From Lentzea cavernae (GTDB lineage: Bacteria > Actinomycetota > Actinomycetes > Mycobacteriales > Pseudonocardiaceae), in NCBI RefSeq assembly GCF_014653695.1, contig NZ_BNAR01000001.1, positions 992,001-1,056,000 on the forward strand: a stretch of DNA of 64,000 bases, in the 5' to 3' direction. Positions 16,663-29,203 of this stretch are shown piece by piece. Positions within the stretch are counted from its first letter, which is position 1. Each line of letters opens with the position of its first letter. Position numbers and translations under genes: made by a program. Under the pieces are notes generated by a model, which was not told where the DNA came from, made no database searches, and was given only the letters and a program-made list of their open reading frames with translations.

Positions 16663-17640
16663 ATGAAACTTCTGCTCGTCCTCGCCCTCCTGTGCGTCTC
16701 GGCCCCGGTGGCCTCCGCCTCGACCGGGCCCTACGCCCCCGTGAACCGCCCCGGCCCGCGGCTCTCCGTGCCGATCGCCGACCTCCAGGCCGCCGTGAAG
16801 TGCACCCCGTCGGCACACGGCTCGCACCGGGAGGTAGCCCTCTTCGTCCCCGGAACAGGCGTCGCACCCGCCGAGTCGTTCTCCTGGAACTGGTTCCGCG
16901 CCCTCGACCGGATCGGCCACCCGTACTGCTCGGTCGCGCTGCCGGGCAAGTCGGTCGGCGACGTGCAGGTCTCCGCCGAGTACGTGGTGCACGCCATCCG
17001 GCACGCCCGCGCGATCAGCCGCGGCAAGATCGCCGTCATCGGCCACAGCCAGGGCGGCGTCAGCTCCCGGTTCGCGCTGCGGTTCTGGCCCGACACGCGG
17101 GCGATGGTGGCCGACCACATCGGCCTCGCCGCGGTCAACCACGGCAGCGACCAGAACGACGCCCTGTACCCCCACGGCAACGGCCCGGCCTTCGCCCTGC
17201 AGCTCAAGAGGACGGCGAAGTTCGTCGAGGCCGCGAACTCCCGCCGGGAGACCTTCCCCGGCATCTCCTACACGTCGCTCTCGACCGTCCACGACCAGTT
17301 CGTCACCCCCGCCGGCACGACGGACCTGCGCGGGCCCGGGGTCGCCAACATCTCGCTGCAGGACGTCTGCCCGGGCAACACGAGCGACCACATCACCATC
17401 GGCACCAGCGACGCGCTCGCCCACTCCCTCACCATGAACGCCATCACGCGCCGCGGCCCGGCCGACCCGGCGGACCTCCCCGCCTCGATCTGCGCGCAGG
17501 ACACCATGCCCGGCGCCGACCCGGACACCGTCACCGCGGACCTGGCGGCGTTCCTCAAGTCCGCCACCGACACCATCGCCGCCGCACCCGTCTCGGCCGC
17601 GGAACCCGCGCTGAAGCCGTACGTGTTCGCACGTCGCTAG
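16663..17640 (+). CDS. Secreted lipase related to Candida antarctica lipase B
   Basis: 325 residues with a signal peptide (about 1-20, cleaved near ASAS). The order LFVPGTGVAPAESFSWNW, then VQVSAEYVVHAI, then VIGHSQGGVSSRFALRFWP closely follows the CALB lipase pattern. The proposed triad is S129 (GHSQGG), D211 (VHDQFVTP) and H243 (TSDHITIG). Four cysteines could form disulfides. TTGAAC and TTTTAG spaced by 17 bases end 9 bases before the ATG, so the leader is very short. It probably cleaves extracellular esters or triglycerides. Confidence 0.82.
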   Translation: MKLLLVLALLCVSAPVASASTGPYAPVNRPGPRLSVPIADLQAAVKCTPSAHGSHREVALFVPGTGVAPAESFSWNWFRALDRIGHPYCSVALPGKSVGDVQVSAEYVVHAIRHARAISRGKIAVIGHSQGGVSSRFALRFWPDTRAMVADHIGLAAVNHGSDQNDALYPHGNGPAFALQLKRTAKFVEAANSRRETFPGISYTSLSTVHDQFVTPAGTTDLRGPGVANISLQDVCPGNTSDHITIGTSDALAHSLTMNAITRRGPADPADLPASICAQDTMPGADPDTVTADLAAFLKSATDTIAAAPVSAAEPALKPYVFARR

Positions 17641-17668
17641 TCTCGAAGTTCGACGATTCGGGGGGACC

Positions 17669-18037
17669 ATGCGCATCGGTGACCTGTCGGCGCGAACAGG
17701 GGCGAGCACGCGCGCGTTGCGGTACTACGAGGAGCAGGGCCTGCTGACCAGCACCCGCAGTTCGGGAGGCCACCGCCGCTACGCGGAGGAGGACGTCGCC
17801 CGCGTGCGGTACCTGCAGCGGCTCTACCTCGCCGGGCTGAGCAGCCAGACGATCCTCACCCTGCTGCCCTGGTGCCTGAGCACGCCCACCCCCGACAACA
17901 CCGACGCCGCCTTCGCCCGCATGAGCGAGGAACGGGAGAAGCTCGACGCGCACATCGCCGAGCTCTCCCGCACCCGCGAGTCACTCGACGACCTGATCGC
18001 CGGCAACCGCGCCTTCCGCGCGTCAGCCACCTGGTGA
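17669..18037 (+). CDS. MerR-family regulator
   Basis: 122 residues. The N-terminal MerR motif is MRIGDLSARTGASTRALRYYEEQGLL, followed by the wing GGHRRYAEEDVARVRYL and a C-terminal coiled coil (about 85-115). There is no cysteine cluster for metals, only a single Cys at about residue 69, so it belongs to the small-molecule branch often found with short MerR proteins. It lies 28 bases after the lipase, possibly in the same transcript. Confidence 0.87.
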   Translation: MRIGDLSARTGASTRALRYYEEQGLLTSTRSSGGHRRYAEEDVARVRYLQRLYLAGLSSQTILTLLPWCLSTPTPDNTDAAFARMSEEREKLDAHIAELSRTRESLDDLIAGNRAFRASATW

Positions 18038-18065
18038 CCTGGGCGGAGGCGGCAGCGGTCGTGGC

Positions 18066-18467
18066 TCAGCCGACGAGCCTGGCCAGCTTCGCCGGGGCGA
18101 GCACGCGGTAGCTCTCGGTCAGCAGCTCCCCGACCTCCGCCCAGTCGACGCCGGGCAGCACCTTCAGCCCGGCGACGTCGTGACCCCACGCGGCGCGGAA
18201 GAACGGCTCACCCGCGCCGAGCAGGGCGTCCAGCTCCTCCGGCCGGGCGCGGAAGGTCATGACCACCGTGGGCTCGGTGAGTTCGGCGGCGCGGCTGTAA
18301 GCACCGTCCTGCCCCGGGTGAGCCGTGAAGACGTGCAGGAAGGTGCGGTTCCGGATCCGCCACCGAGTCCCGACCCACGCCGCCTCCTCGCGACTCTCCG
18401 GGAGACCGGCGCAGATCCGGCGAAGTTCACGCAGCACCTCGGCGGGCACGTCCGCTCGGTCGGTCAT
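18066..18467 (-). CDS. MmcQ/YjbR-like protein
   Basis: 133 residues with the CyaY-like MmcQ/YjbR pattern: CAGLPESREEAAWVGTRWRIRNRTFLHVF, then VVMTFRARPEELDALLGAGEPFFRAAWG. The family is widespread in actinomycetes, of unknown biochemical role and probably cytoplasmic. ATG 18467 has GGGGGGAG upstream. It converges on the MerR gene and follows parC in the same direction, but a strong hairpin separates the two. Confidence 0.75.
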   Translation of the reverse strand: MTDRADVPAEVLRELRRICAGLPESREEAAWVGTRWRIRNRTFLHVFTAHPGQDGAYSRAAELTEPTVVMTFRARPEELDALLGAGEPFFRAAWGHDVAGLKVLPGVDWAEVGELLTESYRVLAPAKLARLVG

Positions 18468-18485
18468 GACACTCCCCCCTGCTCG

Positions 18486-18525
18486 ACCCGGTGCCGGCGA
18501 GGACGTGTCCTCGCCGGCACCGGGT
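18486..18525 (-). terminator. Strong hairpin terminator of parE-parC
   Basis: A perfect 19-bp inverted repeat with a 2-base centre begins directly after the parC stop codon. It is the longest perfect stem in the window and probably stops transcription of the topoisomerase pair before the YjbR-like gene. Confidence 0.85.
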
Positions 18526-18526
18526 C

Positions 18527-21007
18527 CTAGTCCCGTTCGACCAGGTGCCCGATCACGACCGGACCGGGATGCGCGTGACCGGAGCCGTCGCGGCGCGGGT
18601 CGACCTCCGGCAGCTCCACCGGCGAACCCTTGTCGTCCGCACCGGCCGGCCTGCTGCCGATCCACGCGAGCACCAGGTGCGTCTCCCCCTTGAGGAAGCG
18701 CTGCGACCGCACACCACCCGTCGCACGGCCCTTCGCCGGGTACTCGCTGAACGGCGTGACCTTCACGCTCTGACCGGACGAGGTGACCACCATCGGCTCA
18801 CCGTGCTCGTCGTCATCCGTGCGGATCGCACCGAAGAACACCACGTACGCGTCACCGCTCACGTTGATGCCCGCCATACCGCCGCCCTTGAGACCCTGCG
18901 GCCGCACCAGCTTCGCGTCGTACCGCAGCAGCGACGAGTCGGAACTGACGAACGCAAGCGTCTCACTGCCGTCGGTGAGCCACGTGCAGCCGACGATCTC
19001 GTCGCCGTCCTTGAGCGAGATGACCTCGAACTCATCGGAGCGGACCGGCCACTCCGGCACGCACACCTTGACCGTGCCGAGCTTCGTGCCGATCGCGAGA
19101 CCAGGCGAGTCCTTCGGGTCGAGCGGCGCGATGCCGACGACCTTCTCCCCCTTCTCGAGCGGCACCAGCTCACTCGCCGCCATGCCACCCCGGAGACTGA
19201 CCGTGCCGCTCTGCTCCGGCAACACCGGCAACGGCAGCACGTCCGTCTTGAAGGCCCGGCCGAGGTTCGTGATCAGAACGACCTGCCCCCGCGCGGTCGA
19301 GTGCACAACGGCCAGCACGGCGTCGTGCTTCACCCGCCCCGCACGCCGCTTGCCCTCCGACGCCTCCTCCGACTCCGCCGCCGTACGCGCGACAAGACCC
19401 GTGGCGCTCAGGATCACCTGACACGGGTCGTCCGCCACCTCCAGCGGCCCGGCCGGCTTCGACGCCGCCAGCACCTCCTTGAGGTCACCGTCGATCAGAC
19501 TCGTGCGACGCTCACCACCGAGGTCCTTCGCCACCGCGGCCAACTCGGCCGACACCAGCTTCTTCAGCACCGACTCGTCGTCGAGGATCGTGGACAGCTC
19601 CGCGATCTCCTGGCGGAGCTTGTCCTGCTCGCTCTCCAGCTCGAGCTTGTCGAACTTCGTGAGGCGGCGCAGCGGCGTGTCGAGGATGTAGGAGGACTGG
19701 ATCTCCGACAGCTTGAACTGCTTCATCAGACCGTCCTTGGCGGCCTGCGCGTTCTCGCTGCCCCGGATCAGCTTGATGACCTTGTCGATGTCGAGCAGGG
19801 CCAGGAGGAGGCCCTCAACGAGGTGCAGTCGCTCCTCACGCTTGCGACGCCGGAACTTCGTACGCCGCGTCACCACCTCGTAGCGGTGCTGCAGGAAGAC
19901 CTCCAGCAACTGCTTGAGGCCCAACGTCTGCGGCTGACCGTCCACCAGCACCAGGTTGTTGATGCCGAACGACTGCTCCATCGGCGTCAACCGGTACAGA
20001 TCCGCCAGCAACGCCTGCGGGTTCACCCCGACCTTGCACTCGATGACCAGCCGGATGCCGTTCTCGCGGTCCGTCAGGTCCTTCACGTCCGCGATGCCCG
20101 TGAGCCGCTTGGACTTGTTGACCTCGTCGGTGATCTTCTCGACGATCCGCTCCGAGCCCACGCCGTACGGGAGCTCGGTGACCGTGATGGCCTGGCGGCC
20201 CCTGGAGCCCTCCAGCGGGCCGATCTCGACCTTGGCGCGCATGCGCACGACGCCGCGGCCCGTTTCGTAGGCCTTCCGCACCTCGTCCAGGCCGAGCAGC
20301 AGGCCGCCTGTCGGCAGGTCGGGGCCGGGGACGAACTCCATCAGCTTGTCGAAGTCGGCGTTGGGGTGGGTGATCAGCCACCTCGCCGCGCCCACCACCT
20401 CGCGGAGGTTGTGGGGGATCATGTTCGTGGCCATGCCGACGGCGATGCCGGAGGTGCCGTTGACCAGCAGGTTCGGGAAGGCCGCCGGGAGGACCGCCGG
20501 CTCCTGCAGGGAGCCGTCGTAGTTCGGGCGGAAGTCGACCGTGTCCTCGTTCAGCTCGCCCACGAGCTGCATGGCGACCGGGGACATGCGGCACTCGGTG
20601 TATCGGCTCGCGGCCGGTCCGTCGTCTGGGGAACCAAAATTTCCATGGCCGTCGATCAACGGTTCGTTGAGGCTGAAGTCCTGGGCCAGACGAACGAGAG
20701 CGTCGTAGATCGCCGTGTCGCCGTGAGGATGAAACTTGCCCATTGTGTCCCCGACCACACGGGACGACTTCACGTACGCGTGGTTCGGCCGGTATCCCTG
20801 CTCGTGCATCGAGTAGAGGATGCGGCGGTGCACCGGCTTCAGGCCGTCGCGCGCGTCCGGCAGTGCCCGCGAGTGGATGACCGAGTACGCGTACTCCAGG
20901 TACGAGTCCTCGATCTCCGTTTTGAGCGAGTTGTCGAGCACCTTGGCGCCGGCCTTGTCGAACGCGGCTGGGTCGACCTTGGTCGTGGGTCCCTTGCGGC
21001 GTGCCAT
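18527..21007 (-). CDS. parC: DNA topoisomerase IV-type subunit A (ParC/second GyrA-like)
   Basis: 826 residues. The breakage-reunion domain has the quinolone-region motif FHPHGDTAIYDALVR (T98 at the GyrA S83 position, D102 at D87) and catalytic Tyr136 in AASRYTE. The C-terminal beta-pinwheel (from about 520) has only GKRRAGRVK where gyrase has its RGGxG-type GyrA box, which favours decatenating topoisomerase IV over gyrase. It starts at ATG 21007, 35 bases after the parE stop, and forms a two-gene operon with it. A separate gyrBA near oriC is expected elsewhere in the genome. Confidence 0.9.
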   Translation of the reverse strand: MARRKGPTTKVDPAAFDKAGAKVLDNSLKTEIEDSYLEYAYSVIHSRALPDARDGLKPVHRRILYSMHEQGYRPNHAYVKSSRVVGDTMGKFHPHGDTAIYDALVRLAQDFSLNEPLIDGHGNFGSPDDGPAASRYTECRMSPVAMQLVGELNEDTVDFRPNYDGSLQEPAVLPAAFPNLLVNGTSGIAVGMATNMIPHNLREVVGAARWLITHPNADFDKLMEFVPGPDLPTGGLLLGLDEVRKAYETGRGVVRMRAKVEIGPLEGSRGRQAITVTELPYGVGSERIVEKITDEVNKSKRLTGIADVKDLTDRENGIRLVIECKVGVNPQALLADLYRLTPMEQSFGINNLVLVDGQPQTLGLKQLLEVFLQHRYEVVTRRTKFRRRKREERLHLVEGLLLALLDIDKVIKLIRGSENAQAAKDGLMKQFKLSEIQSSYILDTPLRRLTKFDKLELESEQDKLRQEIAELSTILDDESVLKKLVSAELAAVAKDLGGERRTSLIDGDLKEVLAASKPAGPLEVADDPCQVILSATGLVARTAAESEEASEGKRRAGRVKHDAVLAVVHSTARGQVVLITNLGRAFKTDVLPLPVLPEQSGTVSLRGGMAASELVPLEKGEKVVGIAPLDPKDSPGLAIGTKLGTVKVCVPEWPVRSDEFEVISLKDGDEIVGCTWLTDGSETLAFVSSDSSLLRYDAKLVRPQGLKGGGMAGINVSGDAYVVFFGAIRTDDDEHGEPMVVTSSGQSVKVTPFSEYPAKGRATGGVRSQRFLKGETHLVLAWIGSRPAGADDKGSPVELPEVDPRRDGSGHAHPGPVVIGHLVERD

Positions 21008-21042
21008 GACTTCGTAACTCCGTGGGTCTCTGTGAAGAAGGC

Positions 21043-24549
<3,507 letters not shown>

Positions 24550-25083
24550 GGGTACTGCTCCCTGATTGTGTGCGGACTGCCAGCAGGGTATCCGCACCCC
24601 CTGACAATTTTTCGCAGGACGCCCGTCACGGTCGTGGAAAGTGCCCTGGGTGGTGCGTCACAAAGCGCCGGCCGCGGGGTGGAACAGCCGTCCGGTGGTG
24701 GAGTACCCGCATTTCAGAGGCTGTATCGGCCGATGTGGCGGTGCCCGTCGAGGGCCCAAACGAGATGCGGCCCGCACGAGGTGTCACAACGGGTGACCGA
24801 GCGGGCGTGCGGACACGTACGCGCGGGGTCCACGCGTCCGCGCGCGACCGGCGGGCACACGGCGGAGTCCTATGTGGACGATCAGTGAGCCGCCTCCCGA
24901 GAAGGCCGATGTCCGCTTCGGCCGAACCGGACAAAGCGGTGCCCAAGACGGCCGCGAACCGGGAGCACCCGAGGTTGCGCGCGAGACCGTTCCGAGACCT
25001 TCCCGAAACGGACCCGTGAACCGCGATGAACAACGGCACGTATGCCCCGGTGTCGGAAGCGGACCGAGGGACGGAGTGATCGC
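24550..25083. other. Non-coding spacer between parE and the aminotransferase
   Basis: 534 bases between divergent genes. Several open frames cross it but none has a recognisable protein, a supported start or usual codon structure. One copy of the repeated 11-mer TCCACATAGGA (as its complement, 24868-24878) lies here. No tRNA, hairpin terminator or clear operator was found. Confidence 0.5.
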
Positions 25084-26259
25084 GTGCGGCATGGTGTGGA
25101 CTCGGGTCTCTTCCAGCAGACCGCGCACAGCCCGTCGTACTTCGAGCTGTCGCGGACGGGTGCGGGCGAGCTCGTGGACTTCTGCATCCCGTGCAACCCG
25201 TACTTCCCGACCCCGCCGATGTTCGAGGAGCTGTCGAAGAACCTCGAGGCGGTGCTGAAGTTCTACCCCAGCGACTCGTCCAAGATCGCGGCGCAGCTGA
25301 GCAGCGTGCTGGGGCTCAACCCGGCGACGATCGCGATGTCGAACGGCAGCACGGAGCTCATCACGTGGATGGACCACATGTGGGTCCACGAGAGCATCGC
25401 GATCCCCATCCCGACCTTCGGCCGCTGGACCGACCAGCCGATGGAGAGCAACAAGCGCGTCGACATGTTCCTGCTCCAGGAGAGCAACAACTTCGAGCTG
25501 GACGTCGACGAGTACATCAAGTTCATCCGCGCTCGCGGCTCCAAGGTGGCCGTGATCTGCAACCCGAACAACCCCGACGGCGGCTACCTGCCCCGCAGGG
25601 AGATCATCCGGTTCATGGACGAGCTCTCCGACCTCGACCTGATCGTGATCGACGAGTCGTTCATCGACTTCGTCGAGGTCGAGCGCGTCCCGTCGGTCGC
25701 GGCCGAGGCGTCCATCCGGCCCAACGTGGTCGTGCTGAAGAGCCTCGGCAAGAACTTCGGCCTGCACGGCATCCGGTTCGGCTACCTGGTCGCGAACCCG
25801 GGACTGGCCGGGAAGATGCGGAAGATCCTGCCGAAGTGGAACCTCAACTCGCTGGCGGAGACCGTCGTGTTCATGCTGGCCGAGCACGAGGCGGAGTACG
25901 CCGAAAGCCTGCGTCTGCTGTCACGGGACAGGTACCGGATGGGCATGGAGCTCTCGCGCATCCCCGACCTGACCGTCTACTCCTCGCAGGCCAACTTCCT
26001 GCTGGTGAAGCTCGGCGGTGGACTCGACGGCCGTGAGCTGCGCGACCACCTGCTGTCCCGGCACCAGGTCTTCATCCGCGAGTGCGGCAACAAGCTCGGC
26101 ATGACCAGCAAGTTCGCCCGGCTGGTGGTGCGGCCCGAGCACGACGTCGACCGGCTCGTCGAAGGCATCCGCGACTTCACCCAGTCCAGGTGGACGAACG
26201 ACCACCCGACGCATTCAAGCCATTCCAGCGAACCGTCGCTGCTCATGCACAGCGCCTGA
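25084..26259 (+). CDS. PLP-dependent aminotransferase (histidinol-phosphate aminotransferase-like)
   Basis: 391 residues in fold type I class I/II. Motifs: NGSTELITW, ICNPNNPDGGYLP (cofactor asparagine), VIDESFIDF and SLGKNFGLHGIRFGYL with PLP lysine K223. The pattern resembles HisC and threonine-phosphate decarboxylase relatives. GTG 25084 is preferred because GGGACGGAG lies upstream; the frame opens at 25042. No biosynthetic genes are adjacent, so the substrate remains open. The C terminus has a Ser/His-rich tail (HPTHSSHSS). Confidence 0.78.
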   Translation: MRHGVDSGLFQQTAHSPSYFELSRTGAGELVDFCIPCNPYFPTPPMFEELSKNLEAVLKFYPSDSSKIAAQLSSVLGLNPATIAMSNGSTELITWMDHMWVHESIAIPIPTFGRWTDQPMESNKRVDMFLLQESNNFELDVDEYIKFIRARGSKVAVICNPNNPDGGYLPRREIIRFMDELSDLDLIVIDESFIDFVEVERVPSVAAEASIRPNVVVLKSLGKNFGLHGIRFGYLVANPGLAGKMRKILPKWNLNSLAETVVFMLAEHEAEYAESLRLLSRDRYRMGMELSRIPDLTVYSSQANFLLVKLGGGLDGRELRDHLLSRHQVFIRECGNKLGMTSKFARLVVRPEHDVDRLVEGIRDFTQSRWTNDHPTHSSHSSEPSLLMHSA

Positions 26260-26315
26260 TCGACAGCGTTCGCACGCTCAGCGACCGAACCACATTCTCC
26301 GAAAGGTTGCCCAAG

Positions 26316-27914
26316 ATGTCATCACCGCACGCCCTCAGCGGTCGGCGCGGCCAGGTGGCTGCGGCCGCGCTGGTGGCCGCCACACTGCTGAACGCGGCCA
26401 TGTTCGGCGGTAACGGCGCCACGGCGTCTTCGCACCGCGAGGCTCCTCTCATCGCGGGTGACCCGGCCGTGGACAACACGGACCTGTACGCGTTCGTGAG
26501 TCCCGACCACAAGGACACCGTCACGCTGGTCGGCAACTGGTCCGGTTTCCAGGAGCCCAACGGCGGCCCGAACTTCTTCCCGTGGGCCGAGGACGCGCAG
26601 TACGACTTCAACGTCGACAGCGACGGTGACGCCAAGGCCGACGTGGTCCTGCGGTTCACGTTCGAGACCGACGACCGGCGCAAGAACGCGACGTTCCTGT
26701 ACGCCAACGGTGTCGTGGACTCGCTCGACGACGAGAACCTGTTGTTCCGGCAGCGCTACGACCTGGAGGCGATCTACCAGAACGGCCAGAAGGTCAAGCT
26801 GGTCGACAACGCCCCGGTCGCGCCGTCCCCGAACGGCCCCGCGTCGATGCCGGACTTCAAGAAGCTGCGCGACCAGGCGATCGCGCAGATCGCCGGTGGC
26901 GGCAAGGTCTACGTCGGACCGTCCGAGGACGCGTTCTTCGCCGACCTGCGCGTGTTCGACCTGCTCTACGGCGGCAACCTGAGCGAGGTCGGCCAGGACA
27001 CGCTGCGCGGCTACAACGTCAACACCATCGCGATCCAGCTGCCCAAGAACGCGCTGGCGCTGCGCAACGACAACCACCGCAACCCGAACATCGGCATCTG
27101 GAGCACCACGCAGCGCCGCACCCTGAAGCTCTCGCCGGGCAAGGCGGAGGCGGTCGGTGACTTCGTGCAGGTCTCGCGGCTGGGCAACCCGCTGGTGAAC
27201 GAGGTCGTGGCCCCCGCGGGCCTCAAGGACGCGTTCAACGGCCTGCGCCCCGACCAGGACGCCGGTGTGAAGGAGCTCGTCGACCGGGTCGTGAACCCGG
27301 AGCTGCCCAAGCTGGTCGAGGCGATCTACAAGATCCCCGCGCCGCAGGGACAGCGCGACGACCTGGCCGAGATCTTCCTGACCGGCATCACGAAGAAGCT
27401 GGGCGCGCAGATCAACGCCGACCTGAACTCGCAGGTCGACAACAAGGACGCGGACGCCCGGAAGTTCCGCCCCAGCGAGATGCTGCGGCTGAACATGATG
27501 ATCGACCCGAACCCCAACCCGAACCGCCTGGGCCTGCTCGCCGGGGACACGCAGGGCTTCCCGAACGGCCGGCGGCTGACCGACGACGTGGTGGACATCG
27601 CCGTGCAGGCGATGGAGGGCGCGGCGGCGTCGGGCAAGCTCGTCGACGCGCTCGCCACGGGTGACAAGGTAGACGCGAACGACCAGCCCTTCGAGGCGAA
27701 CTTCCCGTACGTCGGCCTGCCGCGCAACGGCACGGCCGTCAACGCCTCGGGGACCACGGCCGACGTCGCGGTCAACCCGGTGGGCAAGATCGGCAACATC
27801 GACCCGATGGCCATGACGACGGCGGTCGGCTCGGCGGCCGTGTTCGGTGCCGGTTTCCTGCTGTGGCGCAAGCGCCAGCAGCACATCCGCAAGTACGGGT
27901 CGCACTCGAAGTGA
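26316..27914 (+). CDS. Exported, membrane-anchored DUF4331 protein
   Basis: 532 residues. The signal segment (about 15-38) is followed directly by the DUF4331 hallmark SSHREAPLIAGDPAVDNTDLYAF. The C terminus has a membrane helix (AMTTAVGSAAVFGAGFLLW) and a basic tail, so the domain faces outside. The biochemical role of DUF4331 is unknown. It is the first gene of an operon with a TPR protein (GTGA overlap) and a NicO-type transporter, implying a joint envelope or metal-related function. ATG 26316 has GAAAGG upstream; the longer frame runs into the aminotransferase region and is rejected. Confidence 0.87.
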   Translation: MSSPHALSGRRGQVAAAALVAATLLNAAMFGGNGATASSHREAPLIAGDPAVDNTDLYAFVSPDHKDTVTLVGNWSGFQEPNGGPNFFPWAEDAQYDFNVDSDGDAKADVVLRFTFETDDRRKNATFLYANGVVDSLDDENLLFRQRYDLEAIYQNGQKVKLVDNAPVAPSPNGPASMPDFKKLRDQAIAQIAGGGKVYVGPSEDAFFADLRVFDLLYGGNLSEVGQDTLRGYNVNTIAIQLPKNALALRNDNHRNPNIGIWSTTQRRTLKLSPGKAEAVGDFVQVSRLGNPLVNEVVAPAGLKDAFNGLRPDQDAGVKELVDRVVNPELPKLVEAIYKIPAPQGQRDDLAEIFLTGITKKLGAQINADLNSQVDNKDADARKFRPSEMLRLNMMIDPNPNPNRLGLLAGDTQGFPNGRRLTDDVVDIAVQAMEGAAASGKLVDALATGDKVDANDQPFEANFPYVGLPRNGTAVNASGTTADVAVNPVGKIGNIDPMAMTTAVGSAAVFGAGFLLWRKRQQHIRKYGSHSK

Positions 27915-29203
27915 AGTACCAACAGCGGCAGGCCGTCGCGGTGGTTCTCCTGGTCACCGCGGCGCTTGCCTACCTAGCCGCCTCCGGTCCTGCCGACAGC
28001 AGGGCCGGGGGCGAGCCCCCTGTTCCGGCGGTGGCGCAGCAGAACCAGATGCACAAAGTGGTCCACCAGCTGCAGAAGCGACTGCACGACGTTCCACAGG
28101 ACAAGGCCTCCTGGGCCCAGCTCGGTTCGTCCTATGTGGAGCTGGCACGCGTCACGGCCGATCCCGCGTACTACGCGAAGGCCGAGGGCGCGTTGAAGAA
28201 CGCGGGCGACTCGGGCCTCGCCGCCATCGGCATGGGCACGCTGGCCAACGCCCGTCACGACTTCCCCGCGGCCCGGGACTGGGCCCTGAAGGCGATCGCC
28301 GCGCTGCCGTCCTCCGCGGAGGCCCACGGCGTGCTGGCCGACGCGTTGACGCAACTCGGCGACGACGCGGGCGCGCAGGACGCGGTGCAGAAGATGCTGG
28401 ACCTCAAGCCGAACACGGCGTCTTTCGCCCGCGCTTCCTTCCACTTCGAACTCCACGGCGACGTCGACGGTGCCCGCGACGCGATGCAGCGTGCGCTGAA
28501 GGCCTCCACGACGCCCGAGGAGATCGCGTTCTGCCGTTACCGGCTGGGCGAACTCGCGTTCGACCACAACCTGCTGGACGTTGCCGCTGACCACTACGAG
28601 CACGGGCTGGCGGCGAGAGGAGACGACATGACTCTCACTCAGGGCATGGCCAAGGTCGCGGCGGCACGGGGCGACGTCCCGGTGGCGCTGGACTCGTACC
28701 GCAGGCTGGTGGCCCGCGCTCCCCTGCCGCAGTACCTGCAGGAGTACGCGGAGCTGCTCGAGGCCAGCGGCCGCACCGAGGACGCCGCGAAGCAGTACGG
28801 CGTGCTCACCGAACAGCAGCGACTGATGGAGTCCCAGGGTGCTTCCGACGATCTGGCCGCGGCCCTCGTCGCCGCTGACCGAGGTGATGGCATGCAGGCA
28901 CTGCGCCGTGCGGAAGCCGAGTGGAGCCGCCGGCAGAGCGTCTTCGTGGCCGACGCGATGGCCTGGGCCCTGCACGTCAACGGACGCAACGCCGAGGCCC
29001 TGAGCTACTCCGACCGCGCCGTCGCGCTGGGCTGGCAGAACGCCACGTTCTCCTACCACCGCGGCATGATCCTGGCCGCGCTCGGCCGCGTCGCCGAGGC
29101 CCAGGAGGCGCTCGTGCAGGCGCTCACGCTGAACGCGAACTTCTCCCCTCTGCAGTCCCTGAAGGCGGGCCGCAAGCTCGCGGAGCTCCGAGGCGGCCGG
29201 TGA
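27911..29203 (+). CDS. Membrane-anchored TPR protein
   Basis: 430 residues starting at GTG 27911, which overlaps the DUF4331 stop. An N-terminal helix (AVAVVLLVTAALAYLAAS, about 8-25) anchors it. The rest is a series of tetratricopeptide-like helical pairs from ~50 to the end, for example AWALHVNGRNAEALSYSDRAV. It probably acts outside the membrane as a scaffold for the DUF4331 protein and the exporter, an inference from the strict coupling. It ends with another GTGA overlap to the transporter. One copy of the 11-mer TCCTATGTGGA is inside (28130-28140). Confidence 0.82.
   Translation: MKYQQRQAVAVVLLVTAALAYLAASGPADSRAGGEPPVPAVAQQNQMHKVVHQLQKRLHDVPQDKASWAQLGSSYVELARVTADPAYYAKAEGALKNAGDSGLAAIGMGTLANARHDFPAARDWALKAIAALPSSAEAHGVLADALTQLGDDAGAQDAVQKMLDLKPNTASFARASFHFELHGDVDGARDAMQRALKASTTPEEIAFCRYRLGELAFDHNLLDVAADHYEHGLAARGDDMTLTQGMAKVAAARGDVPVALDSYRRLVARAPLPQYLQEYAELLEASGRTEDAAKQYGVLTEQQRLMESQGASDDLAAALVAADRGDGMQALRRAEAEWSRRQSVFVADAMAWALHVNGRNAEALSYSDRAVALGWQNATFSYHRGMILAALGRVAEAQEALVQALTLNANFSPLQSLKAGRKLAELRGGR

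Noticed and set aside
24570..25039. Small open frames in the parE/aminotransferase spacer
   Set aside because: No ribosome site, low-complexity Arg/Pro/Ser translation, no family resemblance; treated as non-coding.
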